From contig NZ_JADG01000004.1 of the NCBI RefSeq assembly GCF_000518265.1, positions 682,001-746,000 of the forward strand: 64,000 bases of DNA. Direction: 5' to 3'. Made by a program: the position numbers and the translations under genes. Each line of letters opens with the position of its first letter. Within the stretch, counting starts at the first letter, position 1. Below the pieces are notes generated by a model, which searched no databases, had not been told where the DNA came from, and saw nothing but the letters and a program-made list of their open reading frames with translations. Shown here piece after piece: positions 29,304-37,980 of the stretch. The DNA is from Actinomadura oligospora ATCC 43269. GTDB lineage: Bacteria; Actinomycetota; Actinomycetes; Streptosporangiales; Streptosporangiaceae.

Positions 29304-30262
29304 CCGACGTCCTGTCCTACGACTTCATGCGGATCGCGCTGGCCATGGCGGTCCTGATCGGGCTGACCGCGCCCGCGATCGGCACCTTCATCGTCCAGCG
29401 CAAGCTGTCGCTGCTCGGCGACGGCATCGGGCACATCGCGCTCACCGGCATCGGGCTCGGCCTGCTCACCGGCACGTCCCCGATCCTCGGCGCGCTGGTG
29501 GTGACCGTGCTCGGCGCGCTCGCGATCGAGCTGCTCCGGGCGCGCAGCCGCAGCGGCGGGGACGTCGCGCTCGCGCTGCTGTTCTACGGCGGGCTCGCGG
29601 GCGGCGCGCTGCTCACCCAGGCGCAGAGCGGCGGCAGCAGCCTGCAGTCCTACCTGTTCGGCTCGATCAGCAGCGTGACGGCGGACGACCTGTACGTGGT
29701 CGCCGGGCTCGCGGTCGCGGTGCTCGCCATCGTGGCCGTGTTCGGCCGCGACCTGTTCCTGCTCTGCCAGGACGAGGAGCTCGCGCGCGCGGCCGGGCTG
29801 CGGGTCCGGTTCCTGTCGGTGCTGATCGCGGTGACCGCCGCGGTGACCGTGGTGATCGCGATGCGCGCGGTCGGGCTGCTGCTCGTCGGCGCCCTGATGA
29901 TCATCCCGGTGGCGGCGGCGCAGCAGCTGGCCCGGGGCTTCCGGGCGACGATGCTGGGCGCCATGGTGATCGGTGTACTGTCGGCGGTGTCGGGGCTGTT
30001 GGGCTCGTTCCAGTACGATCTTCAGCCGGGCCCGTCGATCGTTCTGTTCGCCCTCGCGGTGTTCCTGGTCGCGGTCGTCGCCGGAGCGGCGCTGCGCCGC
30101 CGCAGGGCGGTCGCGACCCGTCCGGTCCCCGGTGGGACGGCCGGGAACGGCCCGGGCACGGCGGCGGGAAGCGCGTCGCACGAGACGGCGGCGCACGAGA
30201 CGGTGCTGGGCGCGGCTGCCCGCGCCCACGTGGAGCCCGAGGCGGAGGTGCTCGGAGGATGA
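29300..30262 (+). CDS. znuB: zinc ABC transporter permease
   Basis: This 320-residue ABC-3 family permease has about eight membrane segments. Signature regions include the early VQRKLSLLGDGIGHIALTGIGLGLL, the central GSISSVTADDLYVVAGL and the coupling region LCQDEELARAAGLRVRFL. The last 50 residues are a hydrophilic tail rich in Gly, Ala and His (GSASHETAAHETVLGAAARAHVEPEAE), possibly a cytoplasmic zinc-sensing or storage segment. It overlaps znuC and zur by ATGA at both ends. Confidence 0.92.
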   Translation: MTDVLSYDFMRIALAMAVLIGLTAPAIGTFIVQRKLSLLGDGIGHIALTGIGLGLLTGTSPILGALVVTVLGALAIELLRARSRSGGDVALALLFYGGLAGGALLTQAQSGGSSLQSYLFGSISSVTADDLYVVAGLAVAVLAIVAVFGRDLFLLCQDEELARAAGLRVRFLSVLIAVTAAVTVVIAMRAVGLLLVGALMIIPVAAAQQLARGFRATMLGAMVIGVLSAVSGLLGSFQYDLQPGPSIVLFALAVFLVAVVAGAALRRRRAVATRPVPGGTAGNGPGTAAGSASHETAAHETVLGAAARAHVEPEAEVLGG

Positions 30263-30651
30263 CCAGGAACGGCACGACCTCCCGGCGGAACGCGGTGCGC
30301 GAGGCGCTCTCGGGCTGCGAGGGGTTCCGCAGCGCGCAGGACATCTACGCCGACCTGCGCGCGGACGGCTCCAAGATCGGCCTCACCACGGTCTACCGGG
30401 CGCTGCAGGCGCTGTGCGACGCCGGTGAGGTGGACGTGCTGCGCACCGACGACGGCGAGGCCGTCTACCGGGCCTGCCGCACCGAGGAGCACCACCACCA
30501 CCTGGTCTGCCGCGACTGCGGCCGGACGGTCGAGGTGGCCGGCCCCGCCGTCGAGCGCTGGGCCGACGCCGTCGCCGACGAGCACGGCTTCAGCGAGATC
30601 ACGCACACCGTCGAGATCTTCGGCCGCTGCGCCGATTGCTCCGCAAAGTAG
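30259..30651 (+). CDS. zur: zinc uptake regulator, Fur family
   Basis: This 130-residue Fur-family repressor has an N-terminal winged helix (NAVREALSGCEGFRSAQDIYADLRADGSKIGLTTVYRALQAL). The C-terminal dimer domain carries EEHHHHLVCRDCGRTVEV and the closing CADC, the two CxxC pairs of the structural zinc site. Placement as the last gene of the znu operon behind a Zur box gives direct autoregulation. Fur, PerR and Nur have related sequences; the operon decides for Zur. Confidence 0.93.
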   Translation: MTRNGTTSRRNAVREALSGCEGFRSAQDIYADLRADGSKIGLTTVYRALQALCDAGEVDVLRTDDGEAVYRACRTEEHHHHLVCRDCGRTVEVAGPAVERWADAVADEHGFSEITHTVEIFGRCADCSAK

Positions 30652-30743
30652 TCCGAAACGGTCGCGACTGACCGAAACGCTCCGGGTAGCGCACAGCGCG
30701 TCCGCGGTAACGGGTGACGTGTTGAGAACATTCGTGACAGTTT

Positions 30744-30772
30744 TTGACACATTTCACCAAGGAAACTGAATA
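30744..30772 (+). promoter_or_regulatory. candidate promoter of the secreted M4 peptidase
   Basis: TTGACA (30744-30749) is followed after 17 bp by TGAATA (30767-30772). The -35 is perfect and the -10 is weak. A leader of about 80 nt would result. No Zur-like palindrome was seen. Confidence 0.4.
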
Positions 30773-30861
30773 CCTCTCATGTCATAAATGTCCCCATAGC
30801 CAGGGCGGGCCCGACGGTCGGGCCCTCGGGGGGAGCCAGGGCTCTGCCATGAGAGGCGTTC

Positions 30862-32466
30862 ATGAGAACCTCCCCCCGCCTGGTGGCCGGGGCCGCGCTG
30901 CTCGTCGCGCCGGTCGTCGTCGCACTCCCGTCCGCCGCCTCGGCCGCCCCCGCTCCCACCGCTCCCGCCCCCTCGGTCGCCGCGACCCGCGCGCTCGGCG
31001 CGGCGGACTCCCACGCGGGCGACCTCAAGGCGTCGGCGGACCAGACGTTCAAGGTCGTCGGCGTGAGCGTGGACCGGGACGGCACGTCCCACACGCGCAT
31101 GGTCCGCACGGTCCGGAACCTGCCCGTGCTCGGCGGCGACGTGATCGTCCACCAGAGCCCGTCCGGCGCCTACGAGGGGACGAGCCTGACCCTGCGCTCC
31201 GCGCCGAACCCGACCGCGCCGAAGGTGTCGGCCGCGAAGGCGAAGAAGGCCGCCGCGGCCAAGCACTACACGCTGCGCGACAACGGGACGCTGGTCGTCG
31301 AGGCCCGCACCGCCGACCACCAGCCGCGCCTCGCCTGGCGCTTCAAGACCGAGGGCAGGAAGGCCGACGGCACGCCCAGCCGCGTCTTCACCTCCGTGGA
31401 CGCGCTGACCGGCGCGGTGCTGTTCCGCGAGGAGACGATCAAGACCGACGCGGGCGACGGCCAGGGCCTGTACTCCGGGACGGTCCCGCTGCAGCTCACC
31501 AAGTCCGGGACCTCCTACCAGATGAAGGACCCGACGCGCGGCAACACCCTCACGGGCGACGCGGAGAACAAGACGGACTTCTGCATCCTGACGTTCTGCC
31601 TCTTCCGCGCGCCCACGACCCTCTTCACCTCGACCACGACGCACTTCGGCAACGGGACGAACGCCAACCGAGCCTCGGCGGGCGTGGACGCGCAGTACGG
31701 CACGGACGAGACCTGGGACTTCTACAAGGACGTCTTCAACCGCACCGGCATCAAGGGCGACGGCAAGGGCTCGTCTAACCGCGTCCACTACGGCAGCAGC
31801 TACGCCAACGCGTTCTGGGACGACTCGTGCTTCTGCATGACCTACGGCGACGGTGACGGCGTCCAGCTCGCGCCGCTGACCGCGCTGGACGTCGCGGCGC
31901 ACGAGATGACCCACGGCGTGACCAGCGCGACCGCGAACCTCACCTACAGCGGGGAGTCCGGCGGGCTGAACGAGGCGACCTCCGACATCATGGCGGCGGC
32001 CGTCGAGTTCTACGCCAACAACCCGTCCGAGCAGGCCGACTACCTGGTCGGCGAGAGGGTCGTGCTGCCCGGCTTCGGCAAGCCCGCCCTCCGGTTCATG
32101 GACAAGCCCAGCAAGGACGGCAAGTCCCCCGACAACTGGTCGACCACCCTGAAGAACCTGGACGTGCACTACTCGTCCGGCGTCGCCAACCACTTCTACT
32201 ACCTGCTGTCCGAGGGCAGCGGCCCGAAGACGATCAACGGCGTCTCCTACGACAGCCCGACCGCCAACGGCCAGCCGGTCAGCGGCATCGGCCGGGACGC
32301 GGCGACGCGCATCTGGTACCGCGCGCTGACCACGTACATGACGTCCAGCACGGACTACGCGGCCGCGCGGACGGCCACGCTGAACGCCGCCAAGGACCTG
32401 TTCGGCGCGGGCAGCGCGCAGTACAACGCGGTCGCCGCCACCTGGACGGCCGTGAACGTCAGCTGA
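30862..32466 (+). CDS. secreted M4 (thermolysin-type) metallopeptidase
   Basis: This 534-residue preproenzyme has a signal peptide (LVAGAALLVAPVVVALPSAASAAPA). A propeptide with FTP-like and PepSY-like parts runs to about residue 190. The catalytic domain follows, with HEMTH in VAAHEMTHGVTSATANLTYSG and the third zinc ligand in GGLNEATSDI. The transition-state histidine region is DVHYSSGVANHFYYLLSEG. It digests external protein. The gene is monocistronic with its own terminator. It lies directly after the zinc uptake operon, and the enzyme itself needs zinc; a regulatory link is only a suggestion. Confidence 0.93.
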   Translation: MRTSPRLVAGAALLVAPVVVALPSAASAAPAPTAPAPSVAATRALGAADSHAGDLKASADQTFKVVGVSVDRDGTSHTRMVRTVRNLPVLGGDVIVHQSPSGAYEGTSLTLRSAPNPTAPKVSAAKAKKAAAAKHYTLRDNGTLVVEARTADHQPRLAWRFKTEGRKADGTPSRVFTSVDALTGAVLFREETIKTDAGDGQGLYSGTVPLQLTKSGTSYQMKDPTRGNTLTGDAENKTDFCILTFCLFRAPTTLFTSTTTHFGNGTNANRASAGVDAQYGTDETWDFYKDVFNRTGIKGDGKGSSNRVHYGSSYANAFWDDSCFCMTYGDGDGVQLAPLTALDVAAHEMTHGVTSATANLTYSGESGGLNEATSDIMAAAVEFYANNPSEQADYLVGERVVLPGFGKPALRFMDKPSKDGKSPDNWSTTLKNLDVHYSSGVANHFYYLLSEGSGPKTINGVSYDSPTANGQPVSGIGRDAATRIWYRALTTYMTSSTDYAAARTATLNAAKDLFGAGSAQYNAVAATWTAVNVS

Positions 32467-32510
32467 TCCCGACCCCGCCCCCGGAGCCCGTCACGCGGCC
32501 CCAAGGCGCC

Positions 32511-32547
32511 GAGGCCCCGTGTCCGCCCCACCGGGACACGGGGCCTC
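32511..32547 (+). terminator. terminator after the secreted M4 peptidase
   Basis: A perfect 14-bp stem (GAGGCCCCGTGTCC / GGACACGGGGCCTC) with a 9-nt loop lies 45 bp past the stop codon and is followed by ACCCTTTCG. Confidence 0.8.
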
Positions 32548-32665
32548 ACCCTTTCGCCCGACAAATAACTCCATCCCCCGGGACCCTGACCCGCCCGAAC
32601 GGCATAGTGGTCAACTGCGTCAAAACAGAACATCAAGACTCCGCTCCCGAAAGGGGGACCTCCAG

Positions 32666-33271
32666 ATGATCCTGATCCGACGCGCCACTCCGCTGTTCGT
32701 GACGGCCTGCGCGGCCGTCCTCGCCGCCGCCACCGCCTGCGGCGGCACCGGCTCCGACGCCGGGAGGACCGGCTCCGACTCGTCCCACAAGCCCGGAAAG
32801 TCCGCCTCCGGCGGCCCCACAGACGCTCCCACGCACGCGCCCGGCTCGTGCCACGCGACAAGCCTGGACCCCGCCACGACGCGTCCGGACCCGAAGTGCA
32901 CGCCGGGCGCGACCAACCCGGACGTCACGCAGGCCAACATCCACGAGACGGTCTGCGTCGCGGGCTACACCAGGAAGATCCGCCCGCCGGTCTCCTACAC
33001 CAACGCGCTCAAGCGGCAGCAGATCATCGAGTACGGCTACAAGGACACCAGCCCGTCCTCCTACGAGGAGGACCACTTCATCCCGCTCTCGATCGGCGGC
33101 GCCCCTCGCGACCCGCGCAACCTCTGGCCGGAGCCGGGCGGCAGCCCCAACCCCAAGGACCAGGTCGAGTTCAAGCTCTACAAGGCCCTCTGCGCCGGGC
33201 AGATCACCCTCGCCGCCGCGCAGAAGGCGATCGCCACGGACTGGACCACCGCCGGGAACCTCGCCCACTGA
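32666..33271 (+). CDS. HNH-like nuclease-fold lipoprotein
   Basis: This 201-residue precursor has a signal peptide ending in AAATAC, so it is probably a lipoprotein. A Gly/Ser/Pro-rich linker follows to about residue 60. The C-terminal domain contains VSYTNALKRQQI and then EEDHFIPLSIGGAPRDPRNLWPE, which resembles the beta-beta-alpha-metal core of HNH endonucleases (Asp-His, Asn). Three or four cysteines (GSCHATS, PKCTPG, TVCVAG, ALCAGQ) suggest an extracytoplasmic disulfide-bonded protein. Function is unknown; an exported nuclease is the simplest reading. Confidence 0.65.
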   Translation: MILIRRATPLFVTACAAVLAAATACGGTGSDAGRTGSDSSHKPGKSASGGPTDAPTHAPGSCHATSLDPATTRPDPKCTPGATNPDVTQANIHETVCVAGYTRKIRPPVSYTNALKRQQIIEYGYKDTSPSSYEEDHFIPLSIGGAPRDPRNLWPEPGGSPNPKDQVEFKLYKALCAGQITLAAAQKAIATDWTTAGNLAH

Positions 33272-33330
33272 CCCGCGGATCACCCGATCTGCCGATGAGC
33301 GCCGCGCGCGCGGTTGGCAGAATCGGTCCC

Positions 33331-33756
33331 ATGGCTACCACTCGCATCGCCAACGCACACTGGGAAGGGCCGCTGATGGGCGGCCAGGGGACGGTCTCGC
33401 TGGACTCGTCCAAGATCGGCACCTACGAGGTCTCCTGGCCGTCCCGGGCCGAGGAGCCGAACGGGCGCACCAGCCCCGAGGAGCTCATCGCGGCCGCGCA
33501 CTCCACCTGCTACTCGATGGCGCTCTCGCACGGCCTCGCCGGCGCCGGGAACCCGCCGGAGACGGTGGACACCAAGGCCGAGGTCACCTTCCAGCCCGGT
33601 GAGGGCATCACCGGGATCCACCTGACCGTCCGGGCGAGCGTGCCCGGCCTGTCGGCCGCCGACTTCGACAAGGCCGCGCAGGACGCCAAGGCCAACTGCC
33701 CGGTGAGCAAGGCGCTCACCGGCACGAAGATCACCCTGGACGCGGCGCTCCTCTAG
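33331..33756 (+). CDS. OsmC-family peroxiredoxin
   Basis: This 141-residue protein has the two redox cysteines of the OsmC/Ohr fold: HSTCYSMALSHGL (about residue 57) and AKANCPVSKALTG (about residue 124). The opening ANAHWEGPLMGGQGTVSL and the helix TSPEELIAAAHSTC are typical of the OsmC subgroup that reduces organic hydroperoxides. A CAGAAT hexamer 7 nt before the ATG suggests a leaderless message. Its stop codon shares the palindrome CTAG with the convergent dioxygenase gene. Confidence 0.92.
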   Translation: MATTRIANAHWEGPLMGGQGTVSLDSSKIGTYEVSWPSRAEEPNGRTSPEELIAAAHSTCYSMALSHGLAGAGNPPETVDTKAEVTFQPGEGITGIHLTVRASVPGLSAADFDKAAQDAKANCPVSKALTGTKITLDAALL

Positions 33757-34601
33757 ACCGGGCGCGCCCGCTCCCGTTCCCTCCGCGGATGGAGCGGGAG
33801 CGGGGCGCTTCCGGCGCAGGTCACGAGCCTGAGCCTGCGCCGTCCCGCGGCCTGCTCGCCGACGTCGAGGACGTCGCGGTGCTGGGTCGCGCGGTTGTCC
33901 CAGACCACCACGTCGCCCGGCCGCCACCGCCAGCGGACGGTGTTCTCCAGCGCCGTCACATGGCCCTGGAACAGCCGGATCAGCGCGTCCGCGTCGGCCT
34001 CGTCGCTGAGACCCGCCACGCGCCGCGCATACGCGCCGAGCAGCAGCACCCGCTCCCCCGTCTCCGGGTGGACGGTCACCAGCGGGTGCTCCCGCACGCC
34101 GTCGGGGCCCGCGTGCTCGATCCACAACCGGTCCGCGACCTCGCGCAACTCGACCGGCAAGCTGTCATAGGCGGTCGCGGTGTTCGCCCACACGGTGTCG
34201 CCGCCGAACGGCGGGACGCTCAGCGCGTGCAGCACCGACACGCCCGGCGGACGCATCGTGTCGCTCCCGTCGGTGTGCCAGGCCGTCGCGCAGGCCGCGC
34301 CGTCGAGGTGGCCGGAACGCTCCAGGCGGCCGGGACGCTCGACCGGCGGCGCGGGCTCGCCGAAGAGCGCGGCGAGCGCCGTCTGCTCCGCGACGCCGAA
34401 ACCCTGCTGCCCCCGGACGAACAGCACCTTGTGCCGCAGCAGCGCCCGGCGCAGCAGGGTCGCCGTCCCGTCGTCGAGCCCGTCGCCGAGCCCGCCGTCC
34501 AGCCGGACGCCCGTGACCGCCGCGCCGATCCGTCCCGCGACGGGCTCCACGCGGACCGCGAGCCCCTCGGGCGCGCACGGCGGGTCCAGCAGGTACGCCA
34601 T
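33753..34601 (-). CDS. TauD/TfdA-family Fe(II)/2-oxoglutarate dioxygenase
   Basis: This 282-residue enzyme has the iron triad: HTD in TAWHTDGSDTMRPPG (about residues 100-114) and the distal His in VVWDNRATQHRDVLD. The 2-oxoglutarate-binding Arg follows in GRRRLRLVTCAG. It aligns with taurine and alkylsulfate dioxygenases, so desulfonation of an organic sulfur compound is likely, but other substrates occur in the family. ATG at 34601 is chosen because it lies 7 nt after a TACCTT -10. No sulfonate transporter gene is adjacent. Confidence 0.88.
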   Translation of the reverse strand: MAYLLDPPCAPEGLAVRVEPVAGRIGAAVTGVRLDGGLGDGLDDGTATLLRRALLRHKVLFVRGQQGFGVAEQTALAALFGEPAPPVERPGRLERSGHLDGAACATAWHTDGSDTMRPPGVSVLHALSVPPFGGDTVWANTATAYDSLPVELREVADRLWIEHAGPDGVREHPLVTVHPETGERVLLLGAYARRVAGLSDEADADALIRLFQGHVTALENTVRWRWRPGDVVVWDNRATQHRDVLDVGEQAAGRRRLRLVTCAGSAPLPLHPRRERERARPV

Positions 34602-34608
34602 GCGGACG

Positions 34609-34637
34609 AAGGTAGGCGGCCCCCGCGCAAAAGTCAA
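34609..34637 (-). promoter_or_regulatory. leaderless promoter of the TauD-type gene
   Basis: TTGACT (34637-34632), a 17-bp spacer and TACCTT (34614-34609) lie on the minus strand. The ATG at 34601 follows after 7 nt, so the first transcribed base should be at or next to the start codon. Confidence 0.65.
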
Positions 34638-34676
34638 TCAATCAGGTAGGGATTATCGACTATAGGAGGCGACCAA

Positions 34677-34700
34677 GCCGCGACACCGAGGTGACGCGGC
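34677..34700 (-). terminator. hairpin after uppS
   Basis: An imperfect 11-bp stem GCCGCGACACC / GGTGACGCGGC (one A-A mismatch) lies 20 bp past the uppS stop codon. Confidence 0.5.
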
Positions 34701-34719
34701 CTGGAGCGAGGACGAGCGG

Positions 34720-35520
34720 TCAGGCGGACGGCGCGACCGGCACCGGGTTCGGCTCGGCGCCGCCGTAGCGGCGGTCGCGGCTGGCGTAGACCTCGCAGGC
34801 GTGCCAGAAGTGGCGGCGGTCGAAGTCCGGCCAGAGGGTGTCGAGGAACACCATCTCCGCGTACGCCGACTGCCAGATCAGGAAGTTGGACGTGCGCTGC
34901 TCGCCGGACGAGCGCAGGAACAGGTCCACGTCCGGGATGCCGGGCTCGTCGAGGTACTTCGCGAACGTCTTCTCACTGATCTTGTCCGGGTTGACCCTGC
35001 CGTCCCGGACGTCGCGGGCGAGCTGCGCGGCGGCGTCCACGATCTCGGCGCGGCCCCCGTAGTTCACGCAGAACTGCAGGGTGAGGACGTCGTTGTCCCG
35101 GGTCATGGCCTCGGCGTCCTCCAGCTCCTTGATCACGCTGCGCCAGAGCCTCGGCCTCCGGCCGGCCCAGCGCACCCGGACGCCCATCGAGTTCAGCTGG
35201 TCGCGGCGGCGCCGGATCACGTCCCGGTTGAAGCCCATCAGGAAGCGGACCTCGTCCGGCGAGCGGCGCCAGTTCTCGGTGGAGAACGCGTAGGCCGACA
35301 CGTACGGGACGCCCAGCTCGATCGCGCCCATGATCACGTCGAACAGCGCGTCCTCGCCGCGCTTGTGCCCCTCCGTGCGGGGCAGCCCGCGCTGCTTGGC
35401 CCAGCGCCCGTTGCCGTCCATCACGATGGCCACGTGCCGCGGCACCAGCTCGCTCGGGATCGCGGGCGGGCGCGCCCCGGTCGGGTGCGGGTACGGCGGC
35501 TCAACGGCGGCCCTGCTCAA
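34720..35520 (-). CDS. uppS: isoprenyl (undecaprenyl-type) diphosphate synthase
   Basis: This 266-residue cis-prenyltransferase has [26 protein letters not shown] (catalytic Asp and phosphate-binding Arg), [15 protein letters not shown] and the C-terminal [24 protein letters not shown]. It makes the long-chain polyprenyl diphosphate carrier for cell-wall assembly. In actinomycetes such enzymes may make decaprenyl or undecaprenyl products. The TTG start at 35520 overlaps the recO stop as TTGA and is preceded by AGGGAG at good distance; no ATG or GTG fits as well. Confidence 0.93.
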   Translation of the reverse strand: MSRAAVEPPYPHPTGARPPAIPSELVPRHVAIVMDGNGRWAKQRGLPRTEGHKRGEDALFDVIMGAIELGVPYVSAYAFSTENWRRSPDEVRFLMGFNRDVIRRRRDQLNSMGVRVRWAGRRPRLWRSVIKELEDAEAMTRDNDVLTLQFCVNYGGRAEIVDAAAQLARDVRDGRVNPDKISEKTFAKYLDEPGIPDVDLFLRSSGEQRTSNFLIWQSAYAEMVFLDTLWPDFDRRHFWHACEVYASRDRRYGGAEPNPVPVAPSA

Positions 35521-36425
35521 ACTGTCTCCCTGTCGGTCGTCCCGCCGGGACCGGCGGGGTCGTCGGGCCCGTACCCGTCGACGTCGAAGTCCCCGTCCCC
35601 GTAGCCGCCTCCCGCCCCGCCGCCGGACGCGTCCGGCGCGCCGGGCCGGGCCCTCGCGGTCTCCGCCGCGACCTCGCGGTGCTCCCGCGTGCCGGTGTCG
35701 CGCTCGACATGGCGGAGCGAGCGGATGCCGTGCTCCAGGTGCCACTGCAGATAGGCGGCCACCAGGCCGCTGCACTCCACCCGGTGCCGCTGCTCGGAGT
35801 CGTCGGCATAGTCCCACTCGCCGCGCAGCAACGCCAGCATCAGCGCGAACGTCGGCGGCGCGGGCGTCGCCGTGCCCGGCTGGCGGCAGCGGGCGCACAT
35901 CGCGCCGCCGCCCGCGATGGAGAAGCCGCGCAGCTGCCCCCGGTCGCCGCAGCGGCTGCACTCGTCCAGCGCCGGGGCCCAGCCCGCGACCGAGAGCGAC
36001 CGCAGCAGGAACGCGTCCAGCACCAGCCGGGGGTCGTGCGACCCGTCCGCCAGCGTGCGCAGCCCGCCGACCAGCAGCAGGAACTGCCGCAACGCGGGCT
36101 CGCGCTCGGCGGCGGTCAGCTTCTCGGCGGTCTCCAGCATGGCCGTCCCGGCGGTGTAGCGCGGGTAGTCGACCACCAGGCGCTCGCCGTACGGGCGCAG
36201 CGTCTCGGCCTGGGTGATCAGGTCGAGCGAGCGCCGCTCGTAGAGCTGCAGGTCCACGTGGGTGAACGGCTCCAGCCGCGCGCCGAACCGGGACTTGGTC
36301 TTGCGGACCCCCTTGGCCGCCGCGCGGATCCGGCCGGAGCGCCGGGTCAGCACGGTCACGATGCGGTCGGCCTCGCCCAGCTTCTGGGTGCGCAGGACGA
36401 CGCCCTCGTCGCGGTACAGGGTCAC
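35517..36425 (-). CDS. recO: DNA repair protein RecO
   Basis: This 302-residue RecO has the N-terminal OB fold ([46 protein letters not shown]). The helical domain contains a zinc-binding CSRCGDRG...MCARCRQ. RecO helps load RecA on gapped DNA. About 45 C-terminal residues rich in Gly and Asp ([22 protein letters not shown]) extend beyond the usual length. GTG at 36425 is chosen because it follows a GACAAT hexamer by 6 nt. It is translationally coupled to uppS. Confidence 0.93.
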   Translation of the reverse strand: MTLYRDEGVVLRTQKLGEADRIVTVLTRRSGRIRAAAKGVRKTKSRFGARLEPFTHVDLQLYERRSLDLITQAETLRPYGERLVVDYPRYTAGTAMLETAEKLTAAEREPALRQFLLLVGGLRTLADGSHDPRLVLDAFLLRSLSVAGWAPALDECSRCGDRGQLRGFSIAGGGAMCARCRQPGTATPAPPTFALMLALLRGEWDYADDSEQRHRVECSGLVAAYLQWHLEHGIRSLRHVERDTGTREHREVAAETARARPGAPDASGGGAGGGYGDGDFDVDGYGPDDPAGPGGTTDRETV

Positions 36426-36611
36426 CCGCCCATTGTCGCCCACGTCCGGGCGTGCGCCCGCACGGGAACACCCGATCCGCACACACTCCATACGAACCCG
36501 GCACGATCCGGCGCTCCGAGACGAGATCATCACGCTCCGCGACCGCATTCGGCCGCGCGACTGTGGCCGAAGACGTGGCCCAGGTCACCCTCACGGTGGC
36601 AGCGTTGTCCC

Positions 36612-37640
36612 ATGAGATGCACCATCGTGCCGCCGCACATCCTCGACCACATGGCCCGCGAGGCCGACGACCCGTCGCTGCGCGAGTCCGCCCGCCGCAG
36701 CCTGGTGATCAGCACCGCCCAGCGCACCGAGCGCCGGATCCTGCCCGTCACCGCACCCGCCGCCACCCAGGACTTCACCCCCAACCGGACGATCAAGGAC
36801 GCCGGGCACACCGAGACGCTGCCCGGCGAGACCGTGCGCGCCGAGGGCGCGCCCCCCACCTCCGACGCCGTCGAGAACCAGGCCTACGACTGGCTCGGCG
36901 TCGTGTTCGACTTCTTCGAGGCCGCCTACCAGCGGGACTCCATCGACGGCGCGGGCCTGCCCCTGATCTCGACCGTGCACTACGGGCAGGGCTACGACAA
37001 CGCCTTCTGGAACGGCGAGCAGATGGTCTACGGGGACGGCGACGGAACGCTGTTCACCGAGTTCACCGGCCCGCTCGACGTCACCGGGCACGAGCTCACC
37101 CACGGGATCACCCAGTACACCGCCGCGCTGGAGTACTACGGCCAGTCCGGCGCGCTCAACGAGTCGCTCTCGGACGTGTTCGGCTCGCTGATCAAGCAGT
37201 GGCACCTCGGCCAGACCGCCGACCAGGCGGACTGGCTGATCGGCCAGGGCCTGCTCGCGCCCGGCGTCAACGGCGTGGCGCTGCGGTCCATGAAGGCCCC
37301 GGGCACCGCCTACGACGACCCCCAGATGGGCAAGGACCCCCAGCCCGCCGACATGGCCCACTATGTCAACACGTACCGTGACAACGGAGGGGTACATATC
37401 AACTCGGGAATCCCGAACCGGGCGTTCTACCTGGCCGCCGACGCGATCGGCGGCCACGCCTGGGAGCGGGCCGGGCGGATCTGGTACGGGACGCTGACCG
37501 GCGGCAAGGTGCCGTCCACGGCGGACTTCGCCACGTTCGCGGCGGCGACCGTGGACACGGCGAAGGCGCTGTACGGAGCGTCCGCCGCCGAGGTGACCGC
37601 GGTGCGGCAGGCGTGGACGGGGGTGGGCGTCCGCGTGTGA
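36612..37640 (+). CDS. protealysin-like cytoplasmic M4 metallopeptidase
   Basis: This 342-residue M4 peptidase lacks a signal peptide. Its short propeptide opens [13 protein letters not shown] (residues 3-15), the protealysin-type precursor signature, so it should self-process. The catalytic domain has HELTH in [22 protein letters not shown] and the Glu ligand in [13 protein letters not shown]. The active-site His region is [27 protein letters not shown]. Protealysin relatives act inside cells or are released without Sec export. It is followed after 35 bp by an emfourin-like inhibitor gene. A CAGCGT 6 nt before the ATG hints at a leaderless message. Confidence 0.92.
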   Translation: MRCTIVPPHILDHMAREADDPSLRESARRSLVISTAQRTERRILPVTAPAATQDFTPNRTIKDAGHTETLPGETVRAEGAPPTSDAVENQAYDWLGVVFDFFEAAYQRDSIDGAGLPLISTVHYGQGYDNAFWNGEQMVYGDGDGTLFTEFTGPLDVTGHELTHGITQYTAALEYYGQSGALNESLSDVFGSLIKQWHLGQTADQADWLIGQGLLAPGVNGVALRSMKAPGTAYDDPQMGKDPQPADMAHYVNTYRDNGGVHINSGIPNRAFYLAADAIGGHAWERAGRIWYGTLTGGKVPSTADFATFAAATVDTAKALYGASAAEVTAVRQAWTGVGVRV

Positions 37641-37675
37641 TCCGCACGGCCCGGGACGAGCGGAGGAGAACGGTG

Positions 37676-37930
37676 ATGAAGGTGACGGTGATCCGGAGCG
37701 GGGGGTTCGCCGGGATCGAGCGGCGCGGTCAGGCCGACAGCGCCGACGACCCCCTGCTGGACGGCCTGGTCGGCCGCGTCGACCTGTCCCTGCTCCCCCC
37801 GCCCGGACGCATCCCGGACCAGTTCGTCTACGACATCGACATCGACGGGACGACCACGTCCGTCGGCGAGGCGCAGCTCACGGGACCGCTGCGCGAACTC
37901 GTCCACCACGTGCTCGACTCCGGCGGCTGA
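37676..37930 (+). CDS. emfourin-like inhibitor of the protealysin-like peptidase
   Basis: This 84-residue protein opens MKVTVIRSGGFAGIERRGQ and ends with LTGPLRELVHHVLDSGG. It matches the emfourin (M4in) family of small cytoplasmic inhibitors encoded next to protealysin-like M4 peptidases. The conserved RSGGFAG near the N-terminus is the main evidence. At 84 residues it is shorter than the best-known enterobacterial inhibitor. GGAGGAG lies 6 nt upstream of the ATG, and an in-frame GTG directly before it is an alternative start. It probably restrains the upstream peptidase inside the cell. Confidence 0.82.
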   Translation: MKVTVIRSGGFAGIERRGQADSADDPLLDGLVGRVDLSLLPPPGRIPDQFVYDIDIDGTTTSVGEAQLTGPLRELVHHVLDSGG

Positions 37931-37980
37931 CCGCGGGCCGCGCCCGACAACGACGACCACAGCGACGAGGTGGCAGACGA

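Noticed and set aside
30744..30772. A second Zur operator before the secreted M4 peptidase
   Set aside because: The TTGACACATTTCACC stretch superficially resembles the znuA operator but is not palindromic.
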